A DNA stretch of 64,000 nucleotides from assembly GCA_038380795.1 (NCBI GenBank), contig CM076280.1:11279001-11343000 (forward strand). The letters are read 5' to 3'. The position numbers and the translations under genes are program-made. Source of the stretch: Pyrocephalus nanus. Lineage: Eukaryota; Chordata; Aves; Passeriformes; Tyrannidae. Numbering within the stretch: the stretch's first letter is position 1; every line of letters begins with the position of its first letter. The notes beneath the pieces are model-generated. The model ran no database searches, was not told where the DNA came from, and worked only from the letters and a program-made list of their open reading frames with translations. Below are positions 12,692-23,790 of this stretch, one piece after another.

Positions 12692-13530
12692 CCCTGCCCT
12701 GCCCAGGGCTGCTGTGAGTGAGTGTGTGCACAGTCCTGCTGGAACCAAATCCAGCAGTCTCTGTGGAGTTCTCGTGGGAGCAGGCACAGTTAAATGGATC
12801 ACAGGACACTTTCCACCTCTATTATCTGATTTCCCCTGCATGCATTTGTTCAGGCTCTGCTGCTGTTGTTTGGTGACAGCTGTGCTCACTGAACCATCTT
12901 CTCAAGGCAGAGCACATCCAGTTAACCACTTCACCTGGTGCAGCAGCGCTGAGGGTTGGGCTGGGGAGCCCCCCCTGAGCTGCCTCAGTGGGATTTACTG
13001 TGGGGGCACGGGGTGAGGCTGGAGCAGAGGGATCAGATGGACTTTCCAAAGCCATCACTGCAGTGCTGTGGTCCTGGGGCTTTTCTGTGCAGGCCTTTTG
13101 TGCGTTTTCTTTCTTTCCCACAGGCGAGTAGCAGACAAGTTAAGCTGCTACTGCAGCAGATGACTTACATAAATGTTAATGAGCATCTAATGTGTACATA
13201 ATTTTCCTGCAAAAGGTGATCAAAGGTAGGAGAGTCTTGACAGGCCTCATTCCAGGGAGCAAAGTAAGGCAATCTCAGGCCCAGGAGCCAGAGCTCAGCA
13301 CTGGAAATGGTGCCTCCAAATGCAGCTGCATCCTGGGTCCACTTGCCTCTTTCAGGCTCCCTTTTTAATCTCTGCTTCAGCTGCCTTTCAAGTGAGCAGG
13401 ATTTTTTTCCCCATGAAAGAAATATTACTCTCTCGGGCCCATTTTTAGAGTGTGTTGCTGCTGGAGCAGCTTCAGCCGATTCCCAGCTCCTGCTGCACCA
13501 CCCACCTGCCCAGTGCGGTGAGAGCAGCAC
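12692..13530. other. Unique spacer between two minisatellites
   Basis: About 840 bp of unique sequence separates the 31-bp and 23-bp arrays. It contains an AT-richer core near 13140-13230 that includes acttacataaatgttaatg. No gene or repeat was recognised. Confidence 0.55.
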
Positions 13531-14036
13531 GTGGGCACACCTGGGGCACACGTGTGGGCACACCTGGGACACTCGTGTGGGCACACCTGGGGCACTCGTG
13601 TGGGCACACCTGGGACACACCTGTGGGCACACCTGGGACACTCGTGTGGGCACACCTGGGGCACACGTGTGGGCACACCTGGGGCACACCTGTGGGCACA
13701 CCTGGGACACACCTGTGGGCACACCTGGGGCACACCTGTGGGCACACCTGGGACACACCTGTGGGCACACCTGGGGCACACCTGTGGGCACACCTGGGAC
13801 ACACCTGTGGGCACACCTGGGGCACACCTGTGGGCACACCTGGGACACTCGTGTGGGCACACCTGGGACACACCTGTGGGCACACCTGGGACACTCGTGT
13901 GGGCACACCTGGGGCACTCGTGTGGGCACACCTGGGGCACTCGTGTGGGCACACCTGGGACACACCTGTGGGCACACCTGGGACACACCTGTGGGCACAC
14001 CTGGGGCACTCGTGTGGGCACACCTGGGACACACAT
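13531..14036. repeat. 23-bp minisatellite, 22 copies, partly dimeric
   Basis: Twenty-two copies of exactly 23 bp run from 13531. All begin gtgggcacacctggg and then vary at one g/a position and in the last four bases (acct, tcgt, acgt or acat). Copies 7-13 alternate g and a strictly, forming 46-bp dimers. Each unit has a CACCTG E-box. Where a unit ending acct meets the next one, two CACCTG boxes are six bases apart. With 23-bp units the frame rotates and no stop appears in several frames of both strands, giving spurious 190-290-codon open frames. Confidence 0.97.
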
Positions 14037-14734
14037 GTCCCTGCTCATGTCATCCTCACCTCCTGAGGCAGGCTGGGTGGCTGCAGTGAAGCCCTTTGCT
14101 GTCAGAGAGAGCACAGGGATGATGTGGGACACATCCCTGGATTCTGGGAGGGAATGAAGGTGCCTTCAGCCCAGCATCCCGCTGTTCCCACTGACCGTCA
14201 CTGGTTTGTTGTGGGCAGTGTCAGCATGTCCAAGGACTAACAAAGCTTTGGACGCTGAGCTCCTTCAGCTCTCCTGGCACCTTGCAGGGCAAGGTTAATG
14301 CCTGGCTTGGCTGCTCCAAACCCTCCTGGTGCCGTGTCTGTTCTGCCTGACTCCTCCCTGCCAGCCTGCTCGAGACACCCTGTCTGGTTACTGCTCTTCC
14401 CCCCTCTCTTCTGGGAGTCCCCTCACTCCTCAGCAGAGCCAAAACTTCCCGACACCCACCCCGTGGGAAGCCCAGAGCTGGGGGCTCAGTTTGGTGGCGT
14501 TGCAGCTCAGGGCTGCAGCCCCTGGTGTGACAAACACTGCACTGATGTCTGTTAAAGCTTTACAGCACCATGAACTGCAGGCAGGGCTTTTCCTCCTGAT
14601 CTGCCGAGTCCTGGTCCCTGCAGGGGCAGGGGAAGGAAGGGGGACCCTGCTGAGCCCCGGGTGGGGGGCCCAGGCACTCCCTGTCCCCGTGGACCCGCCA
14701 GACTCGGGCAGGAGGCCCTGAGTCACCCCGGCTG

Positions 14735-15140
14735 GTGCAGATGATTAAAGGGACACAAACAATTTAAACATCCCATTTCCCATTGCAAGACGTCCATGAC
14801 CCTGTAAGGCAAGATCTGGGAGATTAATTATTGCAAATACCGTTGTCAGCAAATTATGCCTCTTTCTCTGTTGTCCCTGATCAGATCACGATAATTACAT
14901 TTACGCTTTGAAATGACTGCGGTGGTAATGAGGAGCTCTTGGTCTGCAGTTTGTTTGTGACAGGAAGCTGCCAGCCTGCACAATTGAAGTTTGCCTTGCT
15001 CTGCTCTGACATGCCGTGCACGTGGCAGCACTTCCCTTCCCAAGCCAGGGGAGTGTAACTCGTGGCATCAGGTGCAAAAGCTGGTTTATGAGCTCATAAG
15101 TCCCTTTATGGAACATTCTTTCAGGGTGGTTTAGGACTTG
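14735..15140. promoter_or_regulatory. AT-rich island, candidate conserved noncoding element
   Basis: The core at 14740-14930 has two TAATTA sites (14825-14830 and 14892-14897), gattaattattgcaaatac and atttacgctttgaaatg, in non-repetitive sequence. The right part contains agctcataagtcccttt (15091-15107), a 17-mer that recurs exactly at 27353-27369 in another AT-rich island. This is one of the stronger enhancer-like stretches, judged only from sequence texture. Confidence 0.35.
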
Positions 15141-17974
15141 CTGGGTTGTGATCATTCTTCCCAGTAAACTGGTATTCCCGGGATGTTCGCTGCAGGCTAA
15201 TGTCAGAGGAACATTTTATCCCTCAAATAACAGCCTCTGCATGGTTCAAACATTTTTCTCTGTCATGAAAAAAATAACAGCAAAAAAAAAAATAATGAAG
15301 CATTAGGCCTTTTTCTTAACAGAAATACTTGGAATGTTTCCACTAAAAACATTCCCTAAGAAAATGAACATTTTCCTTCCAGCCCTCTGATAAGCACATT
15401 TTGCACAGACAATACTTCTCATTTCCTGCTCACTTTATGACCAGTCCTGGGTCTGACTCATTCCTGGCCATCCCACCTGGCCACTGGTTTCTGACACAAA
15501 AAGAGGCCTAAAGATGTGGAAGTGACCATTTTTTCTCTCCAGAGGGCTCAGGACTCTTGTTCTTTTCTGGGGTTGTATGTTCATGTTTTTTATTGAAACA
15601 CAAGTGGCTCTGAACAGCTCTGCTCTCACAGGGACTGCTGGCTGACTGTGGAGGGACAACTGTGTTGTTTCTCTGCAGGTAGCTGAGCAGACCCCTTCCA
15701 GCTGGAGCAGGAGAGAGGATGCAGTGTGTGTGTGAGCTTGGGCAGCACTGTCTGAGGCTGTGTTCTGGCAGGACTGAAGAGAAGGAGCTGTATCTGACAA
15801 AGGGCCAGCCTGGGAAGAGATGTCCATAGCAGGGTGTTTGGTGAGCACACAGCCCTTGCCTCGTGCTGCCCGCCCAGCAATGCCCCTGCAGGGCAGGGAC
15901 GCAGCTCCCACCCATCCTGATTTTGGAGGCAGCAGATTGGTTTCCTCCTGGCGCTCCCCAAAGCAGCTCTGATGTGGCAGGCTGCCCCGTGCACGAGCTG
16001 AGCTGCAGCTGGGCAGCCCAGATAGGTCCCAGCTCCTCTGATAGCCCAGCTCTGCCGTGCAGGTGGCCTGTGCCGAGTGCCAGCGCGCTGGAAGCTGCCA
16101 CCAGGAGCTGCCTGGGCTGCAGTGGCTCTGCTAGTGGCACAGCCAGCTCCTGTGCTCCCAGCACTGTGACATATGCTGTGTGAGTGCCTGCGGCAACTGC
16201 GATCAGCCTGCCGCTTGCAAAAGCCCTTTCATACAAAGGGCTGACATTTTCTCTGCTTTATTCTGGAGCTGCTTTGGGTTGTTCAGAATTATACCCAGTG
16301 GGTAGGAGCTGCCATACCTCCGATGGCTTGTGAGGCTACTCTGTATTTTATCCGTCTTTTTTTGTATCTTATTTTGGTGTAAGGAGAGGGGAATGCTGTT
16401 GTGAAACAGGTCTGGAACAGGACTGTAACAAGGCCTTGCAATAGATCCACAAGTGTGCAAGTGGTAAATAAATACCTGTCTGAAGAGCAAACCACCCCCG
16501 GCACCTCAAGGACAAGGCCTCCAGCTGTTCAGTTATTCACCCTGGATCATGAGCTCCAGCTGGAATTTCTGTTCCACCAGCTTAATTCTACACCATTTTT
16601 ACACTGGCCTTTGAAAAATGTGTATTTATGCCCTCTGCCTTCCCCCATTAGCTGTAAATGCCTTTCAGGGGGTCATGCTCTCAAGTGCACTTGTGTGTGC
16701 AGAGCTGTGCCCAGCACTGCTGGGACACTGGGCTCAGGGAGAAGGCAGGGCCAGGATGGGCCTGAGTCCAAACTGTGGGGACAGCAAATGCCCTGTTCTG
16801 TCTGAATGCCAGCACACAGACACATGGACACACGTACAGCAGCAGCCAGTGCACTGCAGGGCTTGGTGCTCATCTCCCATCAGCCCCTGGCAATGCTGGA
16901 TGTGCTGCCTGCCTTCTCCTTGCACCTTTGTCTGAGAAGGTTTTATTCTCTCACTCAGTGAGCAGCTCCTCTCCACATCCCTTGCAGGGAGGCTGGTGGG
17001 GTCACTGGCACAGCAGGGAACAAGAAACCAAGCAAGGCTGTGAGAGAAAAATGCTGAAGGAACCCTGTGGCAAGTCAGGACAGGTGTCTTCCCGGGATTT
17101 CAAAGGGACACAGTATTGGAGTAATGGCAGAAATACCCTGGGATGAGGGGAAACCACACTGGGCTGGGAAGTGGGGTGTGCATGAGGAGTCTGACTCATT
17201 TTTCACGGGAAGTGGCACTGTTTGAGCCCTGTGACTCCGTGCTGGCCAGAGCACGAGGGCACAGCAGTGACTAATCTGCTCCTGCCTGTGCCTGTTCCGG
17301 GAACACAGTGCTGTGTCAGGGGCACTTTCACTTCTGTTCTGCACGGCTGTTTCAGGCTCTGATTCCATACATTGATCACAGATCCTCCAGACACAGCTCT
17401 GCTCTGCTGGGGCCAGGGTGGCGTGAGACACGGGCTGGTTGCTGGTGCCCAGACTGGAAGAGCCTGTAAGCAGTGCTGCTCTGAGTGCCTGTGTGGGTGA
17501 GGACAGGTTGGGCTGGGGAGCAAATGATGGTCCTGACTCAGGTGACTTTGAACATTTCTTGTCCTAACCACTTAGGCCAGGGAATGCTCTCAGAATTCAG
17601 TCAAAAAAGTGCAGAGCTGCCCCACAGGGACGAGCCAAGGGGAATCTGCACTGGCCTAACTGGTGAATATATTGTGGAGGACAGCACAGAGCAAGCTGGG
17701 GCTGGGCTGTGGGGCTGTCCCTGGCCTGTTCACCCACAGCCTCAGCTGAAAACACAGTCCTGTCCCTTCCCAGCACCTGCACCAGGGAAACAGTGTCACA
17801 AACTCCCGCCCTATAAGGCACAGTGAGGAGAACCCCCCTCCCCTGCTACCTACGGCACAAAGGCCCCCTAATTGTGTCTCCTCCCAGTGTCCCTCTGTCT
17901 TGCCTGCAGGGAAGCATTCTGTCCCTGAGGGGAGGCAGCTCCTGTCATTAAGGGACGCAATCCTTGGTTTCCTC

Positions 17975-18380
17975 TTTGGCTAATTCTTGCATTAGCTCAG
18001 TCCCATGGGCCATGGAGAGGACCCGAAGCTAGAAAGGGTTGATTTGTCTTGTTCTTGCATTGTCTCATGGCTGTTGCCCATTTATGCCGTGCTCTGGAGC
18101 TTTAGTGCGTCCACTCCGGTCCATTAGATCACCCCACTGAAGTGGAGAAAATGAAACATGTCCTCTCTTTGGCAGTGGCTCTGTAAATAGTAAGAAAAGA
18201 GGAGAATTAGAGCCTCCCCGGTAGGGAGATTGCTCTAACAATTATTTACTTTGAGCAGGCATATCTATATTAATTTGCTTTGGGTTGGCTTGATTTTCTT
18301 GATGAAGATTGCAGTGGACGAGCTTTGGAGGAGAGCGAATTGCTTAATTGCCGTTCAATACTGGGGGTATGTCTTGCCTT
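17975..18380. promoter_or_regulatory. Long low-repeat island, candidate conserved noncoding element
   Basis: About 400 bp of evenly mixed, non-repetitive sequence. It includes ctctaacaattatttactt (SOX-like AACAAT beside FOX-like GTAAATA on the opposite strand), tatattaatttgc and gaattgcttaattgccg. The lack of GC drift and of tandem structure contrasts with its flanks and is typical of constrained noncoding DNA. Conservation is predicted, not shown. Confidence 0.35.
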
Positions 18381-21300
18381 CCTGCATTTGGAGGGGTTTT
18401 TAATACAAATAGGTAGTTTGGGATGAATGAGATGTGAATGGAAATGTGTGTGTATCTGTGGGTATGTGAGCAAGCAGCGTCCTCTATTTCAGTGAGCTGG
18501 TGAGGAGGGCAGAGCTGCTCCGCTGTCCTACGCCTGCCATTCACAGTGTTTGCAAAGCTCTTGTTACTTCCTAGTGGACAGCAGGAAAGAAGCTATCACA
18601 CACTGTGCAAAAGGAGGACTGTTTCTACCTGAAACAATCCACAGGGTTACAGCAGTTCAGCTGCACATCTCAACACAACAGATTTTTGTGTTTCCCCTTT
18701 TGACCTGGCACATGGCAGAGCTTAGGTGGAATATTTTCCAGGGATTGTGTTGAAGTGTGATTCTGTCATTGTCCTCCTGAATTTCTGTGGTCCTGGCTTT
18801 TTGTTTTCATGGTTCAGGTGCTGAGCATACAAATCAATAACTTGTTATTGACCCCTTTGGGAAATTCAATGGCTATCAATGGGTTCCAATGAGAGGTTTG
18901 CAGTGGTTTATTCTAACACTCGGTAAGAATTCAAAAGCATCTTTGCATTAAGCTTTCATTTCAGACTTTCCCTCCAGCTCTGATTGTCAGTGGTGAGTAG
19001 CTGAGATGGGAGGTAGACCAGGAGGCTGGGCTGGTCTCAGAGCCCGTGCACACAGACACAGCAGGGGCAGTGCCCACCCTGCCCCGGGTTCCAGGCTGTG
19101 GCACACACAAGGCTCGTGCAGGAAGGCCGTGTGTGTCGGGCCTGGCTGGGGAGCCCTCGGCCCACGGCCCTGAAATCAGAGACAGGACACAGTTCCCTTC
19201 TCCACTCCTGCCTCAGAGCACAGCTGCCCCCTGGGTAACACAGGTGTCACTCAGCCCTGACTGGCACCGCTTCTGGAGTGCTGCTGACTTGACTAAAAAT
19301 AGGCAGTCTGGCAACCTGCAGACACCGGCTCTGCCGAGCTCTGTCATCGAGCCCCACAGAGCTGGGGACATCTTTGATGACAAATTCCAGTGGAAAGAAC
19401 TACCTTAGCCTGGGGCAATTTTCCCTTCATTGTCCAGGGAAACGTCTCCTACCCCTTGCTCAGCAGGATGGGGATCTTGCAGAGCTTCCTTATGTGACAC
19501 CACATGGCAACTCTTGCAGCCTCCGCTGTTAACACTGAGCACAGCTGGACCACTGGTCCCACTGTCCCCTGGATCAGGGATCCCAGTGCCACATGGACAG
19601 AGATCCCACTGTTCCACAGTCCTGGGGCTCACCAGGAGGTTGCCAGCACTTGCCTCACTCTGCACAGGGCTGTGACTGAGCCTCTCTTGGTCCTGCCCCC
19701 ACCCTAAGAGGTCAGCCTTCAAAAATGACAAAATAGATGCTTCAAAACTTGATCCCAAGGTGACAGGTGTCTCAGAAATACCAAACTGGACCCCTCTAAG
19801 TCCCTTTTGTCCTGTAAGCTGCGATGGACCAAGATAATTTCAGCATTTCATACTGTCATCTTCAGTTTAATACACAAATTACTTAATGTTGTGACTGCAG
19901 GAACACACTGCTGTTTCCTGTCCTGGTCTTAGCAATATTGAATTTCCCCAGCCCTACCAGGACTCAGCTCCTCATGCCAATCACAGAGATTGGTCATTAA
20001 AAACGGGAGAGAAGGAAAAAAGGAGCTGTTCCTGTAAGCCCTGTGGTCCAGCTGATGGGAAAGGCAGGAAGGAGGAGATGGGCTTTGCTCCTAATCAGCC
20101 AGAGACACTGCAGAGTGCAGAGACAAACCTCACTGTGCTGCAGACAGGCCCGAGCCACCAGGAGACCTGGCTGAGACCGGACCTGGCCCTGCCCCACCCG
20201 GCCAGGCCCTGCCCCACCCGGCCGGGCCCTCCTCTTTGCTCAGGAGCAGTCCTGGCATGGCTGGCACATTGTCCCTCTCTCCCATGCCCCAGGGTGCTTC
20301 CCCTGCCCAGCCACGGGGACCTGTGCTCAGGGGGGCACAGGGAAGGTCAGGTGTGTGAGGGAGGGAGACAGCACGCTGACCCTGGGGATGGGGAGATGTT
20401 CTGGAGTTCAGGGAGAGCTTTTTGCTCTGTAGGCAGCAAGGCAGCCCCGTGCCCTGTGCCGTGGCAGGACAGTGCCCCAGGCTGCCGGGGCTCAGGGTGG
20501 GCTGCAGGAGGGGCCACAAAGCAGCTCTGCAGGAGCAGCAGAAACACTCAGCCTGGGGCCCCTAGAGCAGGTAGTGGGAGCACAGCAGGCCCTGCTCCAC
20601 TTTGACAAGCACAGGGAGTGATTAATGAGCCAGGGAAAACAGGGTGACACATGCAAATACTAGAGATCTACAGAGGAAATTCTGAGGATCAAGTCCACCT
20701 CTGTAAACAGAAATATCTCTATTATTGTGGCAGACAAGCAGGGAGCAGAGAAGCTCCGTGACTTCCCCAGACAGTCTCTAATGATACTTTCTGCAGTTTG
20801 CATCAATCCAGATTAAGCTTTGGGCTGACACAGACGGGTCTTAACTAGGCTGTCCTCCAATGGAGCTGTGTGTTCCCCTTCCCCGCTGCTGAGCTGGGCT
20901 CCACGCCTGACACAGAGGATCTGCACATCCCCTTGAGCAGCTCCCCTGCTCCCTGCCGGCCGTGCCAAATGAGCTCTGGTTTCAGGGCCATCGGGAGCGC
21001 GGCGCTGATGAGGACAGGCCGTGCGGCAGGAAGTGGCTTTGGTTTGTAACTTTAGTTGTTCCAGGCAGAAATTGGAGCAGCTCAGAGAACTGCTGAAGGA
21101 GGCATTCTTGGTCTCCCAGGATGCCTCTGCCAGTGTAAGGCCACTGACATTGCCAGCCCCTGAGAACAACTGCTTCGGTGTGGGCCGGCCCTTAAAAAGC
21201 GCTCCACATTTGGGAAGCAGCGTCGAGCAGAGCTGTGGTCAGTGGGAAATGCCGTGAGCTGGCCTGGGATGGGGATGTGCTGAGCTGGGGCACTGCTCCT

Positions 21301-22189
21301 TCCCCCTGTGTGCTGAGAGCAGGGAATGTGGCTCTGGGCTCTGTGAGCCCTGCCAAATGCACGCCAGGTCCTGCAGGAGCTGCGGGGGGCACGGGCCAGC
21401 CCAGGGACTGCACTCCTGGCACCTGAGCCGCCCTCCGGGGCACTGCTCACCCACCACTGCTGCTGCCAGCAGAGCACCAGCCACTGTGTGCTCCTCTGGA
21501 AAGAGGTTGCAGCGGGGCCTCCGAGGAGGCCAGCAGGAATTATTCCCCTGCTCTCCATCTGGGGGGGAAAGCCTTGACCTCCAGCACATGGTCAGACTCT
21601 GGAAACAGTTTCCTGCCAAAACAAACTTTTGAGAATTTCCCATGTTGCATGGGAGGGGAGAAGCTTTAGTATGAGCTCTCAGAGCTGCCTTGGAGTCCGT
21701 TTCCTTTAGACAGCAAATACAGATTTGAGTATCTGTACTTCAGTGTATGTAGGGTTGAATAATGGGGAAGCTCCTTGAGCCATACTGCTCCAGGGGACTC
21801 ATCCACAGACAGTCGTGGATTCATTTGCATCAGCTCGAGTCTTCACCCTGTGCCTGCTGCTCATTCAAGTTGTCCCAGGGGTCTGTAGGGCCCTTTCCAC
21901 CACAGCAGAGTGCAAAAGCAGGACCTCAGCACAGCCTTGTGAGCACAGAGAATTGTTCTGGGGCAAGTGGGGACACGGGGAGCATGATTGAACATGTCAT
22001 GTGTCAGTCAGGGATGGCCATACCTTTAGCAGATAGTAAAAATAAAGTAATTGACTCTTCCAGGCTCTGTTACCTGGAAACTTTCTCCCAGCTGGTGTGA
22101 GCCTGCAGGAACACAGGAGTGTTGGTAATTGCGATCTGCTCCGTGCACACGCTGCTAAGGTGAAGCCTTCTACTTCTTGAGGAGGCGCC

Positions 22190-22510
22190 AGCTTGGAAGG
22201 GTTCTGGGCTTGATTGTCATTCTAGACAAGTGTATCCTGACATCCTTTCCTTTTTACTATAAATCAGAAGCAAAATGAATAAATTAGTTATTGAAGTTCC
22301 TTGTGGGCTTCATTGATGCGATTGCAGGTGGAAAAGACAGGTAACATAACCAGAGGGAATTGGTGTCAAGGCTGCTCCTTACAGCCCCAGATTATGTCAC
22401 CAATCAGCTGGTGAAATAAAGAGATTTCCCGCGTATATTTAGTAAATCAACATGACAATGTCATATACAATCGGAGTTAATTAGGCAAACCCTCTTGCTG
22501 TGTATAGCTT
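22190..22510. promoter_or_regulatory. AT-rich island, candidate conserved noncoding element
   Basis: The block contains ctataaatcagaagc, aatgaataaattagttattg, caccaatcagctggtg, a TTAATTAG core at 22477-22484 and an inverted TGACA-A-TGTCA palindrome (22453-22463) of the kind recognised by TALE homeodomain proteins. It stops about 90 bp before a (TCC)n tract and the large 23-bp minisatellite. Confidence 0.35.
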
Positions 22511-22600
22511 ATCTCATGCCTTAGAGGTAGAGAGGCCTCCGTCACCACTGCGGCTCTGCAAGTGTCAGGGGGAGCTGCTCGTGTTGAGAGGCACCTGCAG

Positions 22601-22636
22601 CCTCTTCCTCCTCCTCCTCCTCCTCCTTCTTCTCCC
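22601..22636. repeat. (TCC)n pyrimidine tract
   Basis: An almost pure pyrimidine run of cctcttcctcctcctcc type abuts the 23-bp minisatellite that starts at 22660. Confidence 0.85.
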
Positions 22637-22659
22637 TGGGTGCTGCTCAGAGCAGCCCC

Positions 22660-23368
22660 CTGAGCTGGGGCTGGGCAGTGTCCTGAGCTGGGGCTGGGCA
22701 CTGTGCTGAGCTGGGGCTGGGCAGTGTCCTGAGCTGGGGTGGGCACTGTCCTGAGCTGGGGCTGGGCAGTGTCCTGAGCTGGGGTGGGCACTGTCCTGAG
22801 CTGGGGCTGGGCACTGTGCTGAGCTGGGGCTGGGCAGTGTCCTGAGCTGGGGCTGGGCACTGTGCTGAGCTGGGGCTGGGCAGTGTCCTGAGCTGGGGCT
22901 GGGCAGTGTCCTGACCTGGGGCTGGGCACTGTGCTGAGCTGGGGCTGGGCACTGTGCTGAGCTGGGGCTGGGCACTGTCCTGAGCTGGGGCTGGGCACTG
23001 TGCTGAGCTGGGGCTGGGCAGTGTCCTGAGCTGGGGCTGGGCACTGTGCTGAGCTGGGGCTGGGCACTGTCCTGAGCTGGGGCTGGGCACTGTGCTGAGC
23101 TGGGGCTGGGCACTGTGCTGAGCTGGGGTGGGCAGTGTCCTGAGCTGGGGCTGGGCACTGTGCTGAGCTGGGGCTGGGCACTGTGCTGAGCTGGGGCTGG
23201 GCACTGTCCTGAGCTGGGGCTGGGCACTGTGCTGAGCTGGGGCTGGGCACTGTGCTGAGCTGGGGTGGGCACTGTCCTGAGCTGGGGCTGGGCACTGTGC
23301 TGAGCTGGGGCTGGGCACTGTGCTGAGCTGGGGCTGGGCACTGTGCTGAGCTGGGGCTGGGTACTGTG
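22660..23368. repeat. 23-bp G-rich minisatellite, 31 copies
   Basis: Thirty-one copies of a unit beginning ctgagctggggctgggca fill the interval. Twenty-seven are 23 bp. Four (at 22729, 22774, 23118 and 23255) lack one C and are 22 bp. The 3-prime end of the unit varies between actgtg, agtgtc and actgtc. All four 22-bp copies end in gtc. The GGGGCTGGG blocks make the + strand a potential multi-unit G-quadruplex former. Minus-strand frames of 278-354 codons across it are composition artefacts. Confidence 0.97.
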
Positions 23369-23729
23369 CTGCCACCAAGCCCAAGAGCGCTGGTGCCTGC
23401 CTGTGGCCCTGGGTGCTGTTGTGAGGGTCCTGCTGGGTGTGACATGCAGGGCAGACAGGAATCGTGCAGGGGAAGCCTTGCATTTCCCATTTAACCTCAG
23501 TGCTCCCTGGGTGTCCTTAGTCCCCTGTGACTGTGACCTGCTGTACTGCCACAAGTCACACACTGGTCCCCCAGCAGCAGCCACCATGGGGTGTGCTGTG
23601 ACCCCTGTGACACTCACCTGTGGGGTCACTCAGCCCTGCCCTACTCAGTCCTTTCTGCATGGCTGGGGCCAGAGGCTCTGATCCCTGGCAGCCCCTTCCT
23701 CCCCTCTGCCCTGGCAGGAGCAGCTCAGT

Positions 23730-23790
23730 GCAGGGCAGTGGAGGGGCTTGTCCAAGGTCAACCCGTGTCAGAGCCAGGAGCCCTCCACCA
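23730..23790 (+). repeat. Possible MIR-like SINE remnant
   Basis: The words ggcttgtccaaggtca and gtcagagccaggag, in this order and spacing, resemble the conserved core of MIR-type SINEs (pattern 'taacttgcccaaggtca ... ggcagagccgg'). The match is short and was made from memory of the family, so it may be chance. Confidence 0.3.

Larger units (their letters stand above)
14037..22600. other. Intergenic DNA without a supported gene
   Basis: GC-rich blocks (about 14300-14720, 15850-16190, 16650-17500, 19020-19700 and 20100-21560) alternate with AT-rich islands (14735-15140, 15200-15420, 17975-18380, 18780-18960 and 22190-22510). Many domain-less open frames of up to about 240 codons occur on both strands. 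A 20-bp GC-rich unit is duplicated at about 20186-20225. A piece near 20745-20790 weakly resembles a MIR-type SINE core. No gene was recognised. Confidence 0.55.

Noticed and set aside
12306..13016. 236-codon open frame on the plus strand
   Set aside because: Most of it is the 31-bp minisatellite read in rotating frames, with no domain outside the repeat.
13165..14157. Long open frames (186-289 codons) on both strands through the 23-bp array
   Set aside because: They arise because the repeat unit lacks stops in several frames. Frames overlap on both strands and the peptides are pure repeat.
22477..23629. Minus-strand open frames of 278, 337 and 354 codons
   Set aside because: They are translations of the G-rich minisatellite. 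The four 22-bp units shift the frame, which a real gene would not tolerate.
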